Source: Acholoe squamosa (Eukaryota; Annelida; Polychaeta; Phyllodocida; Polynoidae). From it: a DNA stretch of 64,000 nt. Position 1 is the stretch's first letter. The number at the start of each line of letters is the position of its first letter. Position numbers and translations under genes: made by a program. A model generated the notes under the pieces. It had not been told where the DNA came from. It did no database searches and saw only the letters and a list, made by a program, of their open reading frames with translations. The stretch is from NCBI GenBank assembly GCA_949317995.1, contig OX439037.1:55524080-55588079 (forward strand), given 5' to 3'. Positions 10,930 to 23,193 of the stretch are shown here, in pieces.

Positions 10930-11720
10930 GAGATGTACATGGAAATGGTGCGTGACATGAGGTCATGCACACTCCGTGAGAAGTATATGAAAATGGGGCT
11001 CGAGTTGTACATGTAAGTATTGCATAGACATTGGGCTTAGTATACGGCCACGCATGACGTGAATAATTAGTACATGAAAACTCTTTTTCATACGGCAACA
11101 TGTATATTAATTTTGGTGAGAAGTACAGGAATATGGGACCATTTTAAACTGTAATCTCTGAGTAGTACAATTAGATATTACTACCAGAAATTGGTGCCTC
11201 GGAAAATAAGCCAATGAGCACCTTGCGGGGAGTAGGGGATAGGACAAGCTAGTGTACAGTCCAGCAATAGAACAAGAAAATGGGACTCTAGAAGTAAAAG
11301 GTAAAACATACAATAAATAGTACATGGAAATGGGGATTATGTCAAGGTAAAATGCATTTAGGTAAGACATTGAAATTGCGCTTTACATAATGTAACTATT
11401 AGTCAATGGGCAGTACGTAGAAATGAGCCTTAATATGAGGGATCATGAAGTCAACGAATAAAAACAATGAAATGGAGCTTTGTATATTGTAGCAACGCCT
11501 AGGCAATCAATAGCACTGGGAAATAGGGTTTTGTGTCATGATTGAGAGGCACATGATAAGTTTCAAGTTTAACAAGTTTTATTGGCTAAATAAAGCTTTC
11601 CAGGATCATCCAAAAAGGAAAAGGTTACAAATGGTGGGGTGATGATGGGGCTTTATATTAAGCAAAATACAGACGTTGAGTAGTACATGGAAATGGATAT
11701 TAAATTTTGTAGAAGGGCTA
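10930..11720. repeat. Strongly decayed minisatellite, about 45-50 bp period
   Basis: A motif close to AGTACATGGAAATGGGG recurs at about 10936, 10984, 11071, 11125, 11320, 11411, 11464, 11505 and 11682, usually at multiples of about 45-50 bases. It is followed by looser T-, A- and G-rich similarity. Open frames on the minus strand here simply reflect the repeat (recurring PFxxTS-like peptides). Confidence 0.55.
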
Positions 11721-14049
11721 TAAGTAAAATATGGAATTGAGACTAAGGTAAGACATACATTCAATAAGTAGTGTGTAGGATAGAATACATCCATACAAAA
11801 GTAGGCCTACATGGAAATTGTTCATAAAATATGGTTGCAAAGAGGTTAAGATGGAAACTTAGCATTGTATAAATGGGGCAAGCGCGAGTACTCACCCGTG
11901 GGCTCAATGATAATTCGAGATGTGCTAGGTTCTTAAACACGAGCAGACTATGCTTTTTCGGTAACACATAAGGGAAATGAGTTGGGGTTCAGGTTCCAAG
12001 ACCCCGATGACAATGATAAAAGGTCCCTAATCCAATTCAAGGCCAGGTAAGGCACCCTGCCAGTGTCTAAATATGTATTTCCCAAAATGAAAAGAAAGAG
12101 GAAAAATATTGTCTGAATTCGAGCCATCGTCTTTTTCCCTCGTCAAATATGGTAGAAGACCCATATATGACACTACATAAGCTTTCCACAACAAGGGCAA
12201 AAATTGAGCCTGCTTTAAACCCTGCAATGTGATCCTCCTGGCCACCAGCAGCATTCTAATCTATTATAATATAAAAGAAAAGGGGGCGAACAGCGACAAT
12301 ATATATCAGCGTGGTAAAACAAAGGCCTGTAGTGATTTATATAGAATATTCTACATATGGCCCCATGAGACAGATACCTTTACCTTATCACAGCAGACCC
12401 ACATGCTTCCCACCTATATGCCGCCATGTCCGCGCCTACCAGTCTGCCCTTATATAGATAGGGAATCAGGGGTTTCCAATCCCACCCTCGGGGCCTCATT
12501 CCCCCAAACCTGCAAATGAATATCCCAACGTATCACCCACAGAGCCGAATGAAATTTACTTTCGACTTCCCCTCAGCATCAGCGCATCAACAATCATCGC
12601 GCCCTAGCGACACAATGGAGGTAGAAGAGGGATTCTTGCTAACCAACTAATCATACAGGCCGAGCTAAAATAGAGGTCGATAAATGGTGGCGAATCGTGT
12701 CTCAGTGGCGCACACATGGGTGAAGTAGTATGCTGGAGATGGGACAAAAATTAAGATAGAGAGGAGGGTTGGGAAGATAGAGGGGGTTAGGGGGACGTAG
12801 GGGGATGTAGGGCGGGGATGGTGGACGGCAAGAGGAGGGGTTGAGGGGATTATAATGTGGGACGCGCCCAGAAATTGAGATCGATCCATCGAACCAAGAG
12901 TGGGCGAAAATAAGGGGCCCCGTGGTGAGCGAAAATAAGGGGATACTAGAGTCGGCGCGAATAGTTGTAGCAAATGCATATGGCTGGCTGGCTTTTGGTG
13001 CCCATATATATATGGTTGTCCGGTCGTTGCCCGTGCGTGTCTCTTCTCACCCACCCCGCCTACCCTACATCCTCCTAAGACCAATCGGCACGAGGCTCTG
13101 ATAGCGGTTGTTGATGCTCATCACAGGATAAAACGCTTCATCTGATTGGTGGCGTGATAGTGGTGATTGAGGACTAAAGGGGGCGCTGAAGCGTGCGATG
13201 GAGAACGCATGGGCACAGCACAGGTTTTGTGAATGGTAACAGCACGGGTTAGCCGCTGAGAGCTATGTAATACTGAGATATAACACATATACCAGCCTCT
13301 GTTTGATCTATGAGGACTTTAAGAGAACAAAGGAATAGGGAGGAGCGATATTACCATTCTGAAGTCATTCAACTGCATAAAAAGCACTATACCAGAGCCA
13401 TGTGCTGAAGTTACAATTTAGTATCCTCCTTAGAACCAGGTAGCAAGCACCCACTTTGGTACGACACTTGCCGCTAGGGTATCTACTTTACATTCTTTGA
13501 ACGCCAGCTTGATATATTAAGATGTCTAACATTAAAAAGTAATACAAAGTGGGAAAGGACGAATGCCTTTCTTAAAATGATTGTCAGTGCGACATTACTT
13601 ATGTGGCTCCATTGCTCAGACAGAATAAGGCGGATAAAAAACGATGAGGAGGGTGATGTAAATCGATGAGCGACGTCTTTAAAGTCAAAAACTGTATTGC
13701 GTCTTGCTTTCATATTAAAATGTCTCTCAGTCGAACGCCTGTGCAGGGATGCCTCACTGTGACAGGTTTAATTCCCAGGCCAGGACTCGACGTGTCGCTG
13801 GGCCCGGCCTATATCAGTCATGACAAGGGACACGAGCCGGCACCAGCGGCAGATGGTACCCAACACGAAGCCGCCACGGGAGGACATGGGGAGAGATAGA
13901 GAGAGGCAATATGATAGCAACTGTATGCTGCTCAGCCAAAAGTACTCTTCTCATTTCAAGAAAACTCTTAAGGAGGTTATTTACCATGGTAGCCACGAAA
14001 GTTGTTCCTCTAGGTGTATAACCACCATATAGCAGCTTTTCTCCTTTTC

Positions 14050-14083
14050 TTTTTTTTTTTTTTTTTTTTTGGGGGGGGGGGGG
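14050..14083. repeat. Homopolymer pair T21 G13
   Basis: A run of T (14050-14070) is followed directly by a run of G (14071-14083). It could be the reverse-complemented tail of a retroposed sequence or plain slippage. The exact lengths are unreliable in any assembly. Confidence 0.8.
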
Positions 14084-15090
14084 TCTATGAGTCTATTCTA
14101 GTCTATTTTTGGTCATGTGGTCTCTGAAAGATTGAATACATTTCGGATGAGCAGTGGGTAGTAGCTGAGGCCCAATTGGCAGAATATTATCCGAATATTA
14201 GGACAATCACCTTTAGTTTTTGAAAGTGCATAGGTCAACAAGTATTAATTGGAAATAGTGATGGGGGATAGACAGGGACATAAGGGGGCGGGGTCGGGCT
14301 GAGTAGACATGTCAATATTAAAATATTAAATAGAAATTGACATTGCATTAGGAGGCAGCCGTTATAGTAATAGAAAGTTTATGGTTTCATTTCTTGAGTG
14401 AATGTTATTCTTGAAATGAAACATCTACAAAGATACATAGAGAGGAGACAGTGAATGAGTGGAAACACAAGAAATTGGTTGTTGATGTAGAAGGAGGCAC
14501 ATAGTCTAGGGTTGATCATCAGTAAATGGTTATGTTCATCATCAGGTTAGACATTTTCAAATTGGGACAAAGAGGTCTTAGAGCCGTTGCTATTGTTTAT
14601 AACTGTATTCTACTTTGAGGGAGCAACATTAGAGCTAGCTCTATGTATAGCAATGTGTAGTCTGAGGTAAATTCCATTTAGAATTAGAGCTTAAATTGGG
14701 CTTTGTGTGAGGGATACTCTAGGTTTTGACAAAAATGCACGCAATGAAGTCCTAGGGTCATCGGTAAGGAATATAGTAGATGTAGTACATTTCTTTTACC
14801 ATTCAAGAGATATGGAGTGCATTGATCAACATCTGCCTTGCAATTCTTTGGAATCCATGAATGTAGGCCTAGCACTCAGAAGCTTTCCTTCCGTGATGCA
14901 ACCTTGAACACATCGTGCCGACCCTACAGAATTGGGTTGGAATATGATACTGCGCTTGATGTCACTGCATTGGTACATCTCGGCGACAGACATTACCAAT
15001 ACATTGAGACATCCTTAAAATTTACAAAAATGTACATACACAAGTGTTAGTGTTAGTCAGGATACAAAGAAAAACTGAGAGGGGGAGGGG

Positions 15091-15291
15091 ATGATAAGAA
15101 GGGTGTGCTGCTCATACCGTGTCGAGCAGCTCAGCCCAGTGCTGAGTTGGATGGGGCTGTCAGAATGTGCATATCCTAAGGTAGAATACGTAGAAGTAAC
15201 AACACACCAGGGTTGGGTACACCTTGGAGGCATGCCTTCCATCCTGACAGGAATACTGTATGAGGGACCTTGCGATATGTGTGATAGTCAT
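15091..15291 (+). CDS. Candidate coding exon, ATG to strong donor
   Basis: ATG at 15091 opens 67 codons that reach CAT followed by GTAAGTAGG at 15292, close to an ideal 5' splice site. The peptide has a balanced composition with several Cys and Trp (WMGLSE, HQGWVHLGG, GPCDMCDSH) but matches no family I know. The frame continues only eight codons beyond the donor. No neighbouring exon could be linked. The evidence is open frame plus donor only; a chance frame is quite possible. Confidence 0.2.
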
Positions 15292-15570
15292 GTAAGTAGG
15301 TTACTCACAGGATTATAAACCTTGTCCAATATGCTCCCCCACTGGATTATTCTATATATCCATTTAGTTCTAGGATTACAAAGCACATACATGTTTATGA
15401 TAAAACTTACAGACATTTGGTGGTTTTAAGGCGTACATAATTAAACCCAAAAGTTCGGCATGATGCACCAGTACCCCTGGTGAGTTACTTGGCGGTGATA
15501 TATTGGTTTATTTCATGTTGGTATGCCCGAGATACTGACAGCCCATAGCTCTAGCACTCGAGGGCCGTAT

Positions 15571-15615
15571 CTCACACCCCCCCCCGTGAGATAACCCGCG
15601 AAAATATCACACGCC
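15571..15615. repeat. Diverged single arm of the large hairpin family
   Basis: CGTGAGATAACCCGCGAAAATAT here matches, with few changes, the right arm of the hairpin at 15752-15887 (GTGAGATAACCCTCGAAAATT; key block shared). It is preceded by a C9 run. It may be the other end of one composite element spanning 15571-15887. Confidence 0.55.
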
Positions 15616-15618
15616 GAG

Positions 15619-15660
15619 GTCATGTGACCATTTAGTGACGTCATAGCTCCAAGATGGCGA
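15619..15660. promoter_or_regulatory. Compact E-box / CRE / YY1-like site cluster
   Basis: Within 42 bases lie TCATGTGACC (E-box of the USF/TFEB type), TGACGTCA at 15636-15643 (a perfect cAMP-response element) and AAGATGGCG at 15651-15659 (the classical YY1 initiator-proximal motif). This combination is typical of ubiquitous animal promoters. It sits between two arms of an inverted-repeat element, so it may be a promoter carried by that element. No exon was identified downstream. Confidence 0.4.
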
Positions 15661-15751
15661 TGTAAACAATGCACACGGGGAGTCATTCTGGTAAATTATA
15701 TTGTAATTCAGCAGTTTTAGATCAAAATAACATGAAATAAATGCAAATGAA

Positions 15752-15887
15752 CACTCGTGGGGAGAATTTTCGAGGGTTATCTCACTTGCCGATCAGGTGC
15801 CGCATCGCACTCCGCCCTGCGGGCGTCATGCGATACGGCACCTGATCGGCGCGTGAGATAACCCTCGAAAATTCTCCCCCCTCGTGA
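15752..15887. mobile_element. Very large GC-rich hairpin element
   Basis: Bases about 15757-15812 and 15823-15887 are reverse complements with only scattered mismatches. The outer arms carry GGGGAGAATTTTCGAGGG and TTATCTCAC. The inner stem, GCCGATCAGGTGCCG then ATCGCA, pairs with TGCGAT and CGGCACCTGATCGGC, and even the tip (GCCC-TGC-GGGC) pairs. As single strand it would fold into one nearly continuous stem of about 60 base pairs. Non-coding; probably a foldback transposon or MITE. Confidence 0.75.
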
Positions 15888-15889
15888 AC

Positions 15890-17580
15890 ATTTGCCTATG
15901 TATCATATTGCTTCTTCAGTATCAGCCGTGGCGGGTGAGAATTGAAGATAATTGTAGATCGGATAGGTTACTCACCGGGGTTACATCAATGCATCGTAAT
16001 GGCAAAGACGCAGCATGCATTAAGCCCTAATTGAGCCGCAAATGGTTAAGGAATGCTCACCAGTTATCGTTTATGTAGAAGAAGCAGCCAAGGAACATAA
16101 TAGCTGCTCGCCTTATCGGCTCTTGTGTCTCCTCCTATGCAGTACTCTATCTCAGATTAGTGACCACATTTATATGCATGTAATATTCATACTATCTGTT
16201 CTGTCTATATGGACTGATCTCATATACGCCTCACTGAATAATCCACATACGCCACGTCGCCCTCTGGTGGAGGTGTTTAGCAAATAATGAAGAGGCGAGC
16301 TGTTCCATTGGCAGTCAGTCAAGGACGAGCTGCTCTTTCTTCACCCTGTTCCACACAATTATCCCAACAACTAAGAAAGTGAGGTTTTTAGTAGATAGAG
16401 TTGCCATGGGTTCATGTGTTGAAACAGGAGAGAGTGAATAGGACAATTCTTGGGTTATTTCTAACCCTTTGGGTAGCATAATACTTCAATGCAGCATGCT
16501 ACTACGCCATGTACGCAGCCGGCTTGAGTGACTTCCCAAAATTCTATTGTACAATTCATGTATCATGACAGACGCAGGGGTTGATACAGTTGCACAGGGT
16601 CACATGACCCTTGGTATGCATTTTCAAAGTAACCCACTGGCACTGCATCGGTGAACAATCACGACAAAATGTTTCTTTAATGTTAGACTTTGTAAGTATA
16701 GGCGTGCTACGGGAGTTGCTCACAATTTCTATTTGAGAAACAGGCAAATCTGAGTTTTGGGCCAGGCCTCGGGAGCAGTCTCCTTTCCGCCTGGTCGGAG
16801 GCACTGATAACCGTGAAATCATCACGCCGACACCTCGTCGCCGGAAATTGGTAACTCATTGAGTTGGCGCGCTTCATGCGCAACAAACGAATACAGTAAT
16901 GTAAAGGGCCGGCAAGACAAGAAGGAAGAAAAAAAAATGGAAATAAAAATAACAACAACAGGAGTAGCTGGAAGGGGTTCTATGATAAGGGGCCCTGCTG
17001 AGGATACAGCGTGGGTAGAAATGTGGGAGGTGTGTTGGATGGAAGAGGGCAGAAAAGGGGACAGCAATGGACAGGCATGTCCTCCCTCCCCCTTTCTGCC
17101 CCCACCGCTCTTCTATCCTAACGACAAAAGGAGGTGCTGACTGCAGTCGCTGTAAGCACTAATTGTCCCTCTCGCTGAATACCCTCACTCCCTATGTGAT
17201 TAAAATTGTTTCATTACAATAAAGAACAATGCTAAATGATTACTATTGATTCTGTTGGTCCTAGAAACAATGATTGCTGATTTTTGAAGACTGACATGGT
17301 AGAAGATATAGAGGAGTCCCTTGTTGTTCTGCAGACAATTATTTCCCAGGAAAAGGGAGGTCGACCTATATCGTTTACCAAATCCACCTGCACATTTTTT
17401 TAGAGCTGTCAATATTTGCCTTGATAATGTTTACGCTCACAAATATGTAACCGTTTTATGGGCATACTTCTGATGGATTTATCAATAGCTAATAAGTTTA
17501 TACATTTAGACCCAATGACATCTGGCATTCTTTTTGGAATTGTCGGTCTATTTCGGAAGGGAAGCCATTTAGTACTGGAG
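15890..17580. other. Non-coding stretch; no gene recognised
   Basis: Overlapping frames at 16042-16287 and 16556-17140 have no recognisable domains. Those around 16860-17140 are biased by purine-rich sequence. No repeat family was identified. Confidence 0.4.

Positions 17581-17584
<4 letters not shown>

Positions 17585-17671
<87 letters not shown>
17585..17671. repeat. (TA)n microsatellite
   Basis: About 43 uninterrupted TA units. They create Ile-Tyr repeats in frames on both strands, which are not genes. Confidence 0.97.
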
Positions 17672-17674
<3 letters not shown>

Positions 17675-17679
17675 GTGCT

Positions 17680-18357
17680 ACTAATGGTATATACAACTTA
17701 CAAGGTAGATAAACAAATCTAAAACAACAAAGCATATATAGACCCAATGTTGGACTTTTCTGAAGTTGTCGCGGCCTGGCTGTTCTAAATTGAAATTAGA
17801 TGCTAGTTCTCTCATTTTCCCCCAAAGCCCTGAGGCAGTACCGCTCTACCCGGGGCCCATTACTCTTAGTGGCACCAAGACACAGGCTCCTTGGTGTTGT
17901 TGCAGCCGGACCACTATCAAAGAATGACCAGAAGAAACCAATTTGTGAGAGTCATTCATATTTGATGGCGGCACTTGGCAGTAGTCAGCGGCGAGCTGCT
18001 GGGAAGATCTATTGACCGGGTTGGGGGCCTATTTCACACTGGATTGAGGCACTGTAGGAAACGCCTCAAGGAGGGGCCTACAATGTAAGGGCTGCGTAGG
18101 TGAGGCATCTCCCTTACCTCTTATCGGGTTGTAACCATGCCAAGTATAAATCAGGTTAACAGATTAAACAAGAAGATATAAAAAAACTAGATATTTCACT
18201 TGCAAGTCGACCTATCTGTATTCTCCACCCTCTCCCTCACCACAAGTTTCTTGTAAGTTAGACCTTCTACCTTGTCGTAATATCATACATTCACGTCTGC
18301 TGAACAGAATCTAGCCAACATTATACCGCCCTGTCCGTGTTACTATTGAATGAGTGG
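17680..18357. other. Non-coding stretch; nothing recognised
   Basis: A 71-codon frame at 17800-18015 has no recognisable family. Otherwise no features were seen. Confidence 0.4.
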
Positions 18358-18360
18358 TCA

Positions 18361-19390
18361 GGGGCCTTTTTCTGTTCTGAAAACGAAGATTCTATATAAT
18401 CTTTAGATGTCTCAAGATTATAAAACGAATTCGTTTGATCTTAAAAGAGTAGGCCTTTCTGAATGGATTCCCGTTTGACACTCTTTAGAGAATTCTAAAC
18501 GAAGTAATGGTTTATACAAAACAGAAATAGATTACAAAAGATTATTTGAAATAATCTTGAACCTCAAATAATCTAGAAGTTTTCTTTGAGAATTTTGGTG
18601 CAATGAAATTTGTGCCAAATTGTATATAATTGATGGGGATATACCCCTGTGACATCATAAAAGGAAGAGAATTCCCTGGTCATGTGATCTTTGTAAGATT
18701 ATCTTTCAGAATTCTCTAGAATCTGTAACGATTATTCTTTCCAGAATGCCTAAGAAAATAAACTACAGTAAAATATAGTTAACTACAAATTTATGATGGC
18801 ATTGAAATCTAATATCTTACAATTATTACACTATGATCATGTGATACCTCAAGATTTTCTTTTAAACATGTTTCCATTTGCCACAGGATTCCCCATAATA
18901 TACATTCACAATCATGCTAATTTGGCTAAATGAATTTAAAATGATTATTGTCCAGTATTCTTTAAAATGCAAATAATAGTGAACTTGATAAAAGTGTAAT
19001 GAATGAGTACATTTTTCATTTTAGCACATTTTAGCACTTCTATGGACAACAATACATACTTTTACCCTGAACTGTTATGTCTAAGGAATATACATTTTTA
19101 AGCATTTTGAGATATTAAGTCCCACCTATTTTGCTCTGACCAAAACAGCCTTAAGAAAGACTTTTTAGCCAAATGAAGATTGGTAAAGATTATCTTAGAT
19201 CATAAGGAAAATTCAAAGATAATCTTGAAAACCTATTTAGAAATGCCAAAATTCGTTTACCAAAAGAACATTTTGAATCATCTTTTGCACAAACGGATAC
19301 ATTATTATATTTCCTTGAAAACACATTTAGAAATACAAAATCAAAACAAATTTGTTTATAATTCTCGTTTTCACAACAGAAAAAGGCCCC
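18361..19390. mobile_element. 1-kb inverted-repeat DNA transposon, copy 1
   Basis: It begins GGGGCCTTTTTCTGTT and ends with the complement (AACAGAAAAAGGCCCC). The inverted similarity continues inward for about 35 bases (GAAAACGAA, then GATT or AATT). The interior is AT-rich, full of short AAGATTAT/ATAATCTT motifs in both orientations, and has no transposase. Frames inside (for example 19180 onward) are open only by chance. Both copies are preceded by TCA and followed by AGGA, so those bases may belong to the element. No target-site duplication is clear. A second copy in the same orientation lies at 55136-56143. The termini resemble hAT-type ends only loosely, so the superfamily is left open. 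Confidence 0.85.
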
Positions 19391-20945
19391 AGGACAAGCA
19401 AGAAGTCAATCTAATTGTAATAAGTAACTCTGGTTGGTCCACTCTCAGTCCAACATCACACCACAACAGAATAGATCTATGCTGCCAGTGTAATTTGAGC
19501 CTTTTCTATTATGCATCCGCGATCGGCAAGCTGCCGCCCTATTTCCATAATTACTTCTTTCGGTTGGTTTATAATGAACAAAAAGATTTAAACATACTTT
19601 AGCGTATCTGCTATAATTAAGGCAGATAGCAGACCTCCGTCCCGGGGTATATGTAAAAAAAATCTTTGAACTATATATAGTTACTTACTGGGACTATCTG
19701 GTAATGACAAGAAATATGGAAGCGGCATCAAAGGACACTTTTTAGCAGCATTATTTTCAACACAGTGCTGTGCAGTCAACACTAGGCTGCATCTGGTCTA
19801 TTGTGGCATTATAGACTGCTTCTCAGAGGCATCCCCTGAAAATAGTAGATGTGCTAATGGGTGTGCCTCATTGCCACTTTGGGAGTGCATCAATCATTTA
19901 GGGTAGGCACCATTAAGGCAGCCCCTGGATGCATATACATATATAATAAAACATCCAGGCCCCCTGCGCATGATGGTTCTATGTCACCAGTTAGGGTTAA
20001 AGAAACATTCTCAGAGTTAGTGCAGTCATGACAGACCAGGTGCGTAGCTCACATAGGAAATACATTTCTTATTACCTGAGGCTATGCCATTTCAAAATAT
20101 ATCAGAATTATCCTATATGGCTAATCAGGTGACGGAAATGGAAAAGGCAAGATGTAAAACGATATTTAGTTACCCTCACCAACCCTACGTGATTACATCG
20201 GTGGGAGCAGGGGGAGGAAGGGATATAGGCCCAAACCGTTAAGGGGTCTGGAGAAGAGAAGAGGCGTGATGTCCTACAAGCTAGCTGTATGATCGATAAA
20301 CGTATGGCATTTTTCCTCCGTTCCCCTGTAATCTTGTCGGCTGGCCCTGCTTAATAACTCCGTTCATTATAGCGGCAGGTCTTGGTTATTTCTCGCCACA
20401 AATGTGATGAATATCTTCATTAGAACAAACACCCATTTTCGAGACAATGAATACTTGATCACCGTATATATTTGTATGTAATGTAGATAGAGAGGGAAAG
20501 GAATGAAACAGAGAGGACAGAACTGCTGGCATGGTGCCCGTGAGGGGATGAGAGAAAGAAGGGACAGAGATAGAGACACAGAGACATGCAGATGTAGAGA
20601 GGGGCGGAGGTGAACTTGGCTCGTCCTTTATGGTTATGGTAAATATGTAAGGTCACTGTTATAATTTTGAATAGTTCATAGATTATTTTAAGTGGTTCAG
20701 AATCAGCAGGTGTAAATAGTATTCAGCTACCGATATATGAGCGTTCCTTGGTTTGAATCTAATCGTATGATGCTCATGCACAGCCTACTGAGATCACAGC
20801 ACTAATTATCTAATACATGTATAACTTTACTCAGGAATGGGGGCTATTTCTGTCACCCTAAATAGATTCCCCTGATGAGTCCCAGTTCCTCACCTTTCTG
20901 CAATTCACGCCAGCCCATGTCATTCTGTAGCACCACAGTCCCCTT
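19391..20945. other. Non-coding stretch; nothing recognised
   Basis: No open frame with recognisable content. A purine-rich tract at about 20485-20610 produces spurious Ser/Leu-rich frames on the minus strand. Confidence 0.4.
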
Positions 20946-21109
20946 GTGCCCTCCATGGCCCCTTCAGCTAATCCTGACAAAGACCTATGTCCCCTCTATC
21001 TTCTCAGAAACCAATATCTAGCCTCACGTCTCCAGTATAGCACCGCCCCTGTCAACCCATGGGTCTCTCCACAGCTCCAGGTGTTGAACCCAGGCTCATC
21101 ATTCAACCC

Positions 21110-21500
21110 TTTCACAAGGGCATTGCCCCTGCCCTCACCCATACAAATCCCCCTCTACCATAGCAAGCACCTTCCTATGTGGACATTGCCTCTACCTGAC
21201 TGCCCTCGCCCACACAAATCCCCTCTACCCTCAATACTCCGCCCCCTACATGGGTTTTCCACCCAACCTGTCTGCCCCTCAGCCACACAGAATCCCCTTT
21301 ACCCTCAATATCCAACACCTCCCACTACATGGGCATAACACCAAACCTGTCTGCCCGCTCCCCACCCACACAAAACCCCCTCTACCCTCAATATACACCC
21401 CCTCCCACTACATGGGCATTCCACCCTGCCTATCTGCCCCACCCCCAATCCACACAAAGCCCTCTATACCCTCAGCACGCACCCTTCTACATGGATAAAA
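21110..21500. repeat. C-rich imperfect minisatellite, period 74-84 bp
   Basis: A block containing CTACCCTCAATA, then CTACATGGGC, then CCACACAAA recurs with ACCCTCAATA-type anchors at 21227, 21301, 21384 and 21468 (spacing 74, 83, 84). Two weaker units lie to the left. The Pro-rich frames on the plus strand (20946-21553) are read from this repeat and are not taken as genes. Confidence 0.75.
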
Positions 21501-22425
21501 ACCCTCCTCCCCCACAAACACCCACCCGAATACAGAAATTTAGTTCACTGTAAATATTTACCGTATATTCAGCAAACGCCCATATATCCAGTGCTGTCCA
21601 ACATCCCCATAATTCACATGTAATCTATACACATATTTTGGCTTTAGCTCACCCTGATGTCAGTGACACTTTCTCCCTCACATTCCATACTACGCAACTC
21701 CCACCTGAATAGCTCGTGCTCTCCACACACCTCACACGAGTTGCTCTTATTTATATTTATCACCCCATATCGGCCGCGGCGACCCGGCAGTGCGGGCCTG
21801 GCATGACTGCCTAGTTAAGGCGTGCACCGGTGGGAATCTCGTATCCATGTCCACCAGCCTTCACTAAGTACATTTAGCCTGGCTGGAGGGGCAGGTCAAG
21901 GTCGTTTAAGGTCACGTTCACGTGGGACACTAACTCGGTGGGTAGAGCTAGGTAGGTAACTGTGGAGAGATATGGCTAGCCCTAGGCAATGCAGCCTATA
22001 AGGAACTGAGATGTGGTAATTGCACTGAGGGGTTGCACTATGGCTAGAGGGCACACCTACAATTTCATTCATCAGGATGCAAGTGAAAGCTCTCAGAATC
22101 TTGTTCCAGGAAGATATCAATGGTTGGGTAGAAGATGGTTACTCTCCTTCTCCGTCCACTGCTGAAGCTAAAGCATTATTCCGTGTGTTCATGGTCACTA
22201 CCTTGACTCACACTGGATCAATGGGGTGAAGGAATACCTCCTTGTGAGCTCACCATTGGTACAACCTTGCTATTCTACACCAATGAAGGAGGCGCTGTGG
22301 CCTCGACAATGAGCTTTATCCCTGGTGTGAAAATCTACTTGGAGCTGACACACGAAGGCTTGTTATAGACCAAATATTGTTTCAAAGTAACCTACTCCGC
22401 CCGGGGACGCGTAATTTAGTGGACG

Positions 22426-22479
22426 ATGTCTTTGATCACTGGACGCCCCCTGGCTGTTCCACAAAGTTATCGGCAGAAT
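22426..22479 (+). CDS. Candidate first coding exon, 18 codons
   Basis: ATG at 22426 follows GGACG in a small CpG-containing patch. After exactly 18 codons (ending SYRQN) comes GTGAGTAG at 22480, a good 5' splice site in phase 0. The peptide is not recognised. A chance ATG-to-donor pairing of this size is common, so the support is slight. Confidence 0.18.
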
Positions 22480-23065
22480 GTGAGTAGAAGCAGCCAAGCA
22501 GAGGTTTCACATCCACCAACACGACCATGGGCATCACACATAGCAATGCCTCCGGGGGAGAGGCAAAGGCAGTCAGTTCACAGTGAAAGTTTTACCCCAG
22601 CCCCTATCCCATTTTCCTGTGAGTGCAGCCCCCATGCAAAATTGATGTATACAACTGGAAATGATAATACCCATCTGCGAGTCATTCCCTTGGGTGTGGT
22701 ACATGTATACTACAATAATTTGGATGTGTTGCGTGTTTAGTCAGGCGTTTGATAGTGGCTAAAACCACACCCATATTGCACAGGTTAATATCTATTTCTG
22801 ATCCAAGCTATTTAGGCTACCTTTGTTCTTAGAGCCCCGGAAGGTAGGTTACATACAGTTGGTATAGAGATAGTGATGTTCCCCATTTAGGCTGTGAAGT
22901 TCTACTGTCATTTCACATGAAAGAATAGGGCACTCCAGCCTGTGACTTCCAGTCAGTATATGGCGGCCCTCTGCTCCTGCCCTAAGTGGGCTTTCAGACC
23001 CCTTCTCACTAGTGGGAATGGGAGTGTTCAGGGCACGGGTGTGAGATGAATAAATACGTCCGTAC

Positions 23066-23193
23066 CTTCTCCTATCTCTATCTCCCCCTAACACTAACTC
23101 TGCCGTCAAGTAATCAAGTTCTAGGCGGGGATCTTCACATATTCCGCCCAATGATTCATCGATTGACTGCCTAGACCCCACCCCTGCAGCCAT
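23066..23193 (-). CDS. Candidate first coding exon on the minus strand
   Basis: ATG at 23193 in an AAGGATGG context opens a frame beginning MAAGVGSRQSIDESL. It reaches AGAAG followed by GTACGG at 23065, a moderate donor, after 42 codons plus two bases. Its residues are acidic and Leu-containing (LELDYLTAELVLGG), which looks protein-like, but no family is recognised. The frame stays open to 22849 if unspliced (114 codons). Confidence 0.2.

Larger units (their letters stand above)
11720..15560. other. Non-coding stretch; no gene recognised
   Basis: It contains a long minus-strand frame at 12665-13084 with no ATG at its start and low-complexity Pro/Thr/Ser content, judged spurious. A T21-G13 homopolymer lies at 14050-14083. 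The only exon-like item is listed separately at 15091-15291. Confidence 0.45.

Noticed and set aside
12665..13084. 139-codon minus-strand frame
   Set aside because: It starts at a non-ATG codon, is biased toward Pro/Thr/Ser from a purine-rich opposite strand, and has no domain.
17409..17747. Frames of 84-112 codons rich in Ile-Tyr on both strands
   Set aside because: They are translations of the (TA)n microsatellite at 17585-17671.
19180..19602. 140-codon frame partly shared by both copies of the 1-kb element
   Set aside because: In copy 2 the frame ends at the element edge and differs at the start; Lys/Ile/Asn-rich content reflects AT-rich DNA, with no transposase motif.
20946..21553. Proline-rich protein
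   Set aside because: Three overlapping frames are all open because of a C-rich imperfect minisatellite.
21775..21845. tRNA or tRNA-derived SINE
   Set aside because: GCCTAGTTAAGGCGTGCACC and GGTGGGAATCTCG vaguely resemble A and B boxes, but no acceptor or anticodon stem can be drawn.
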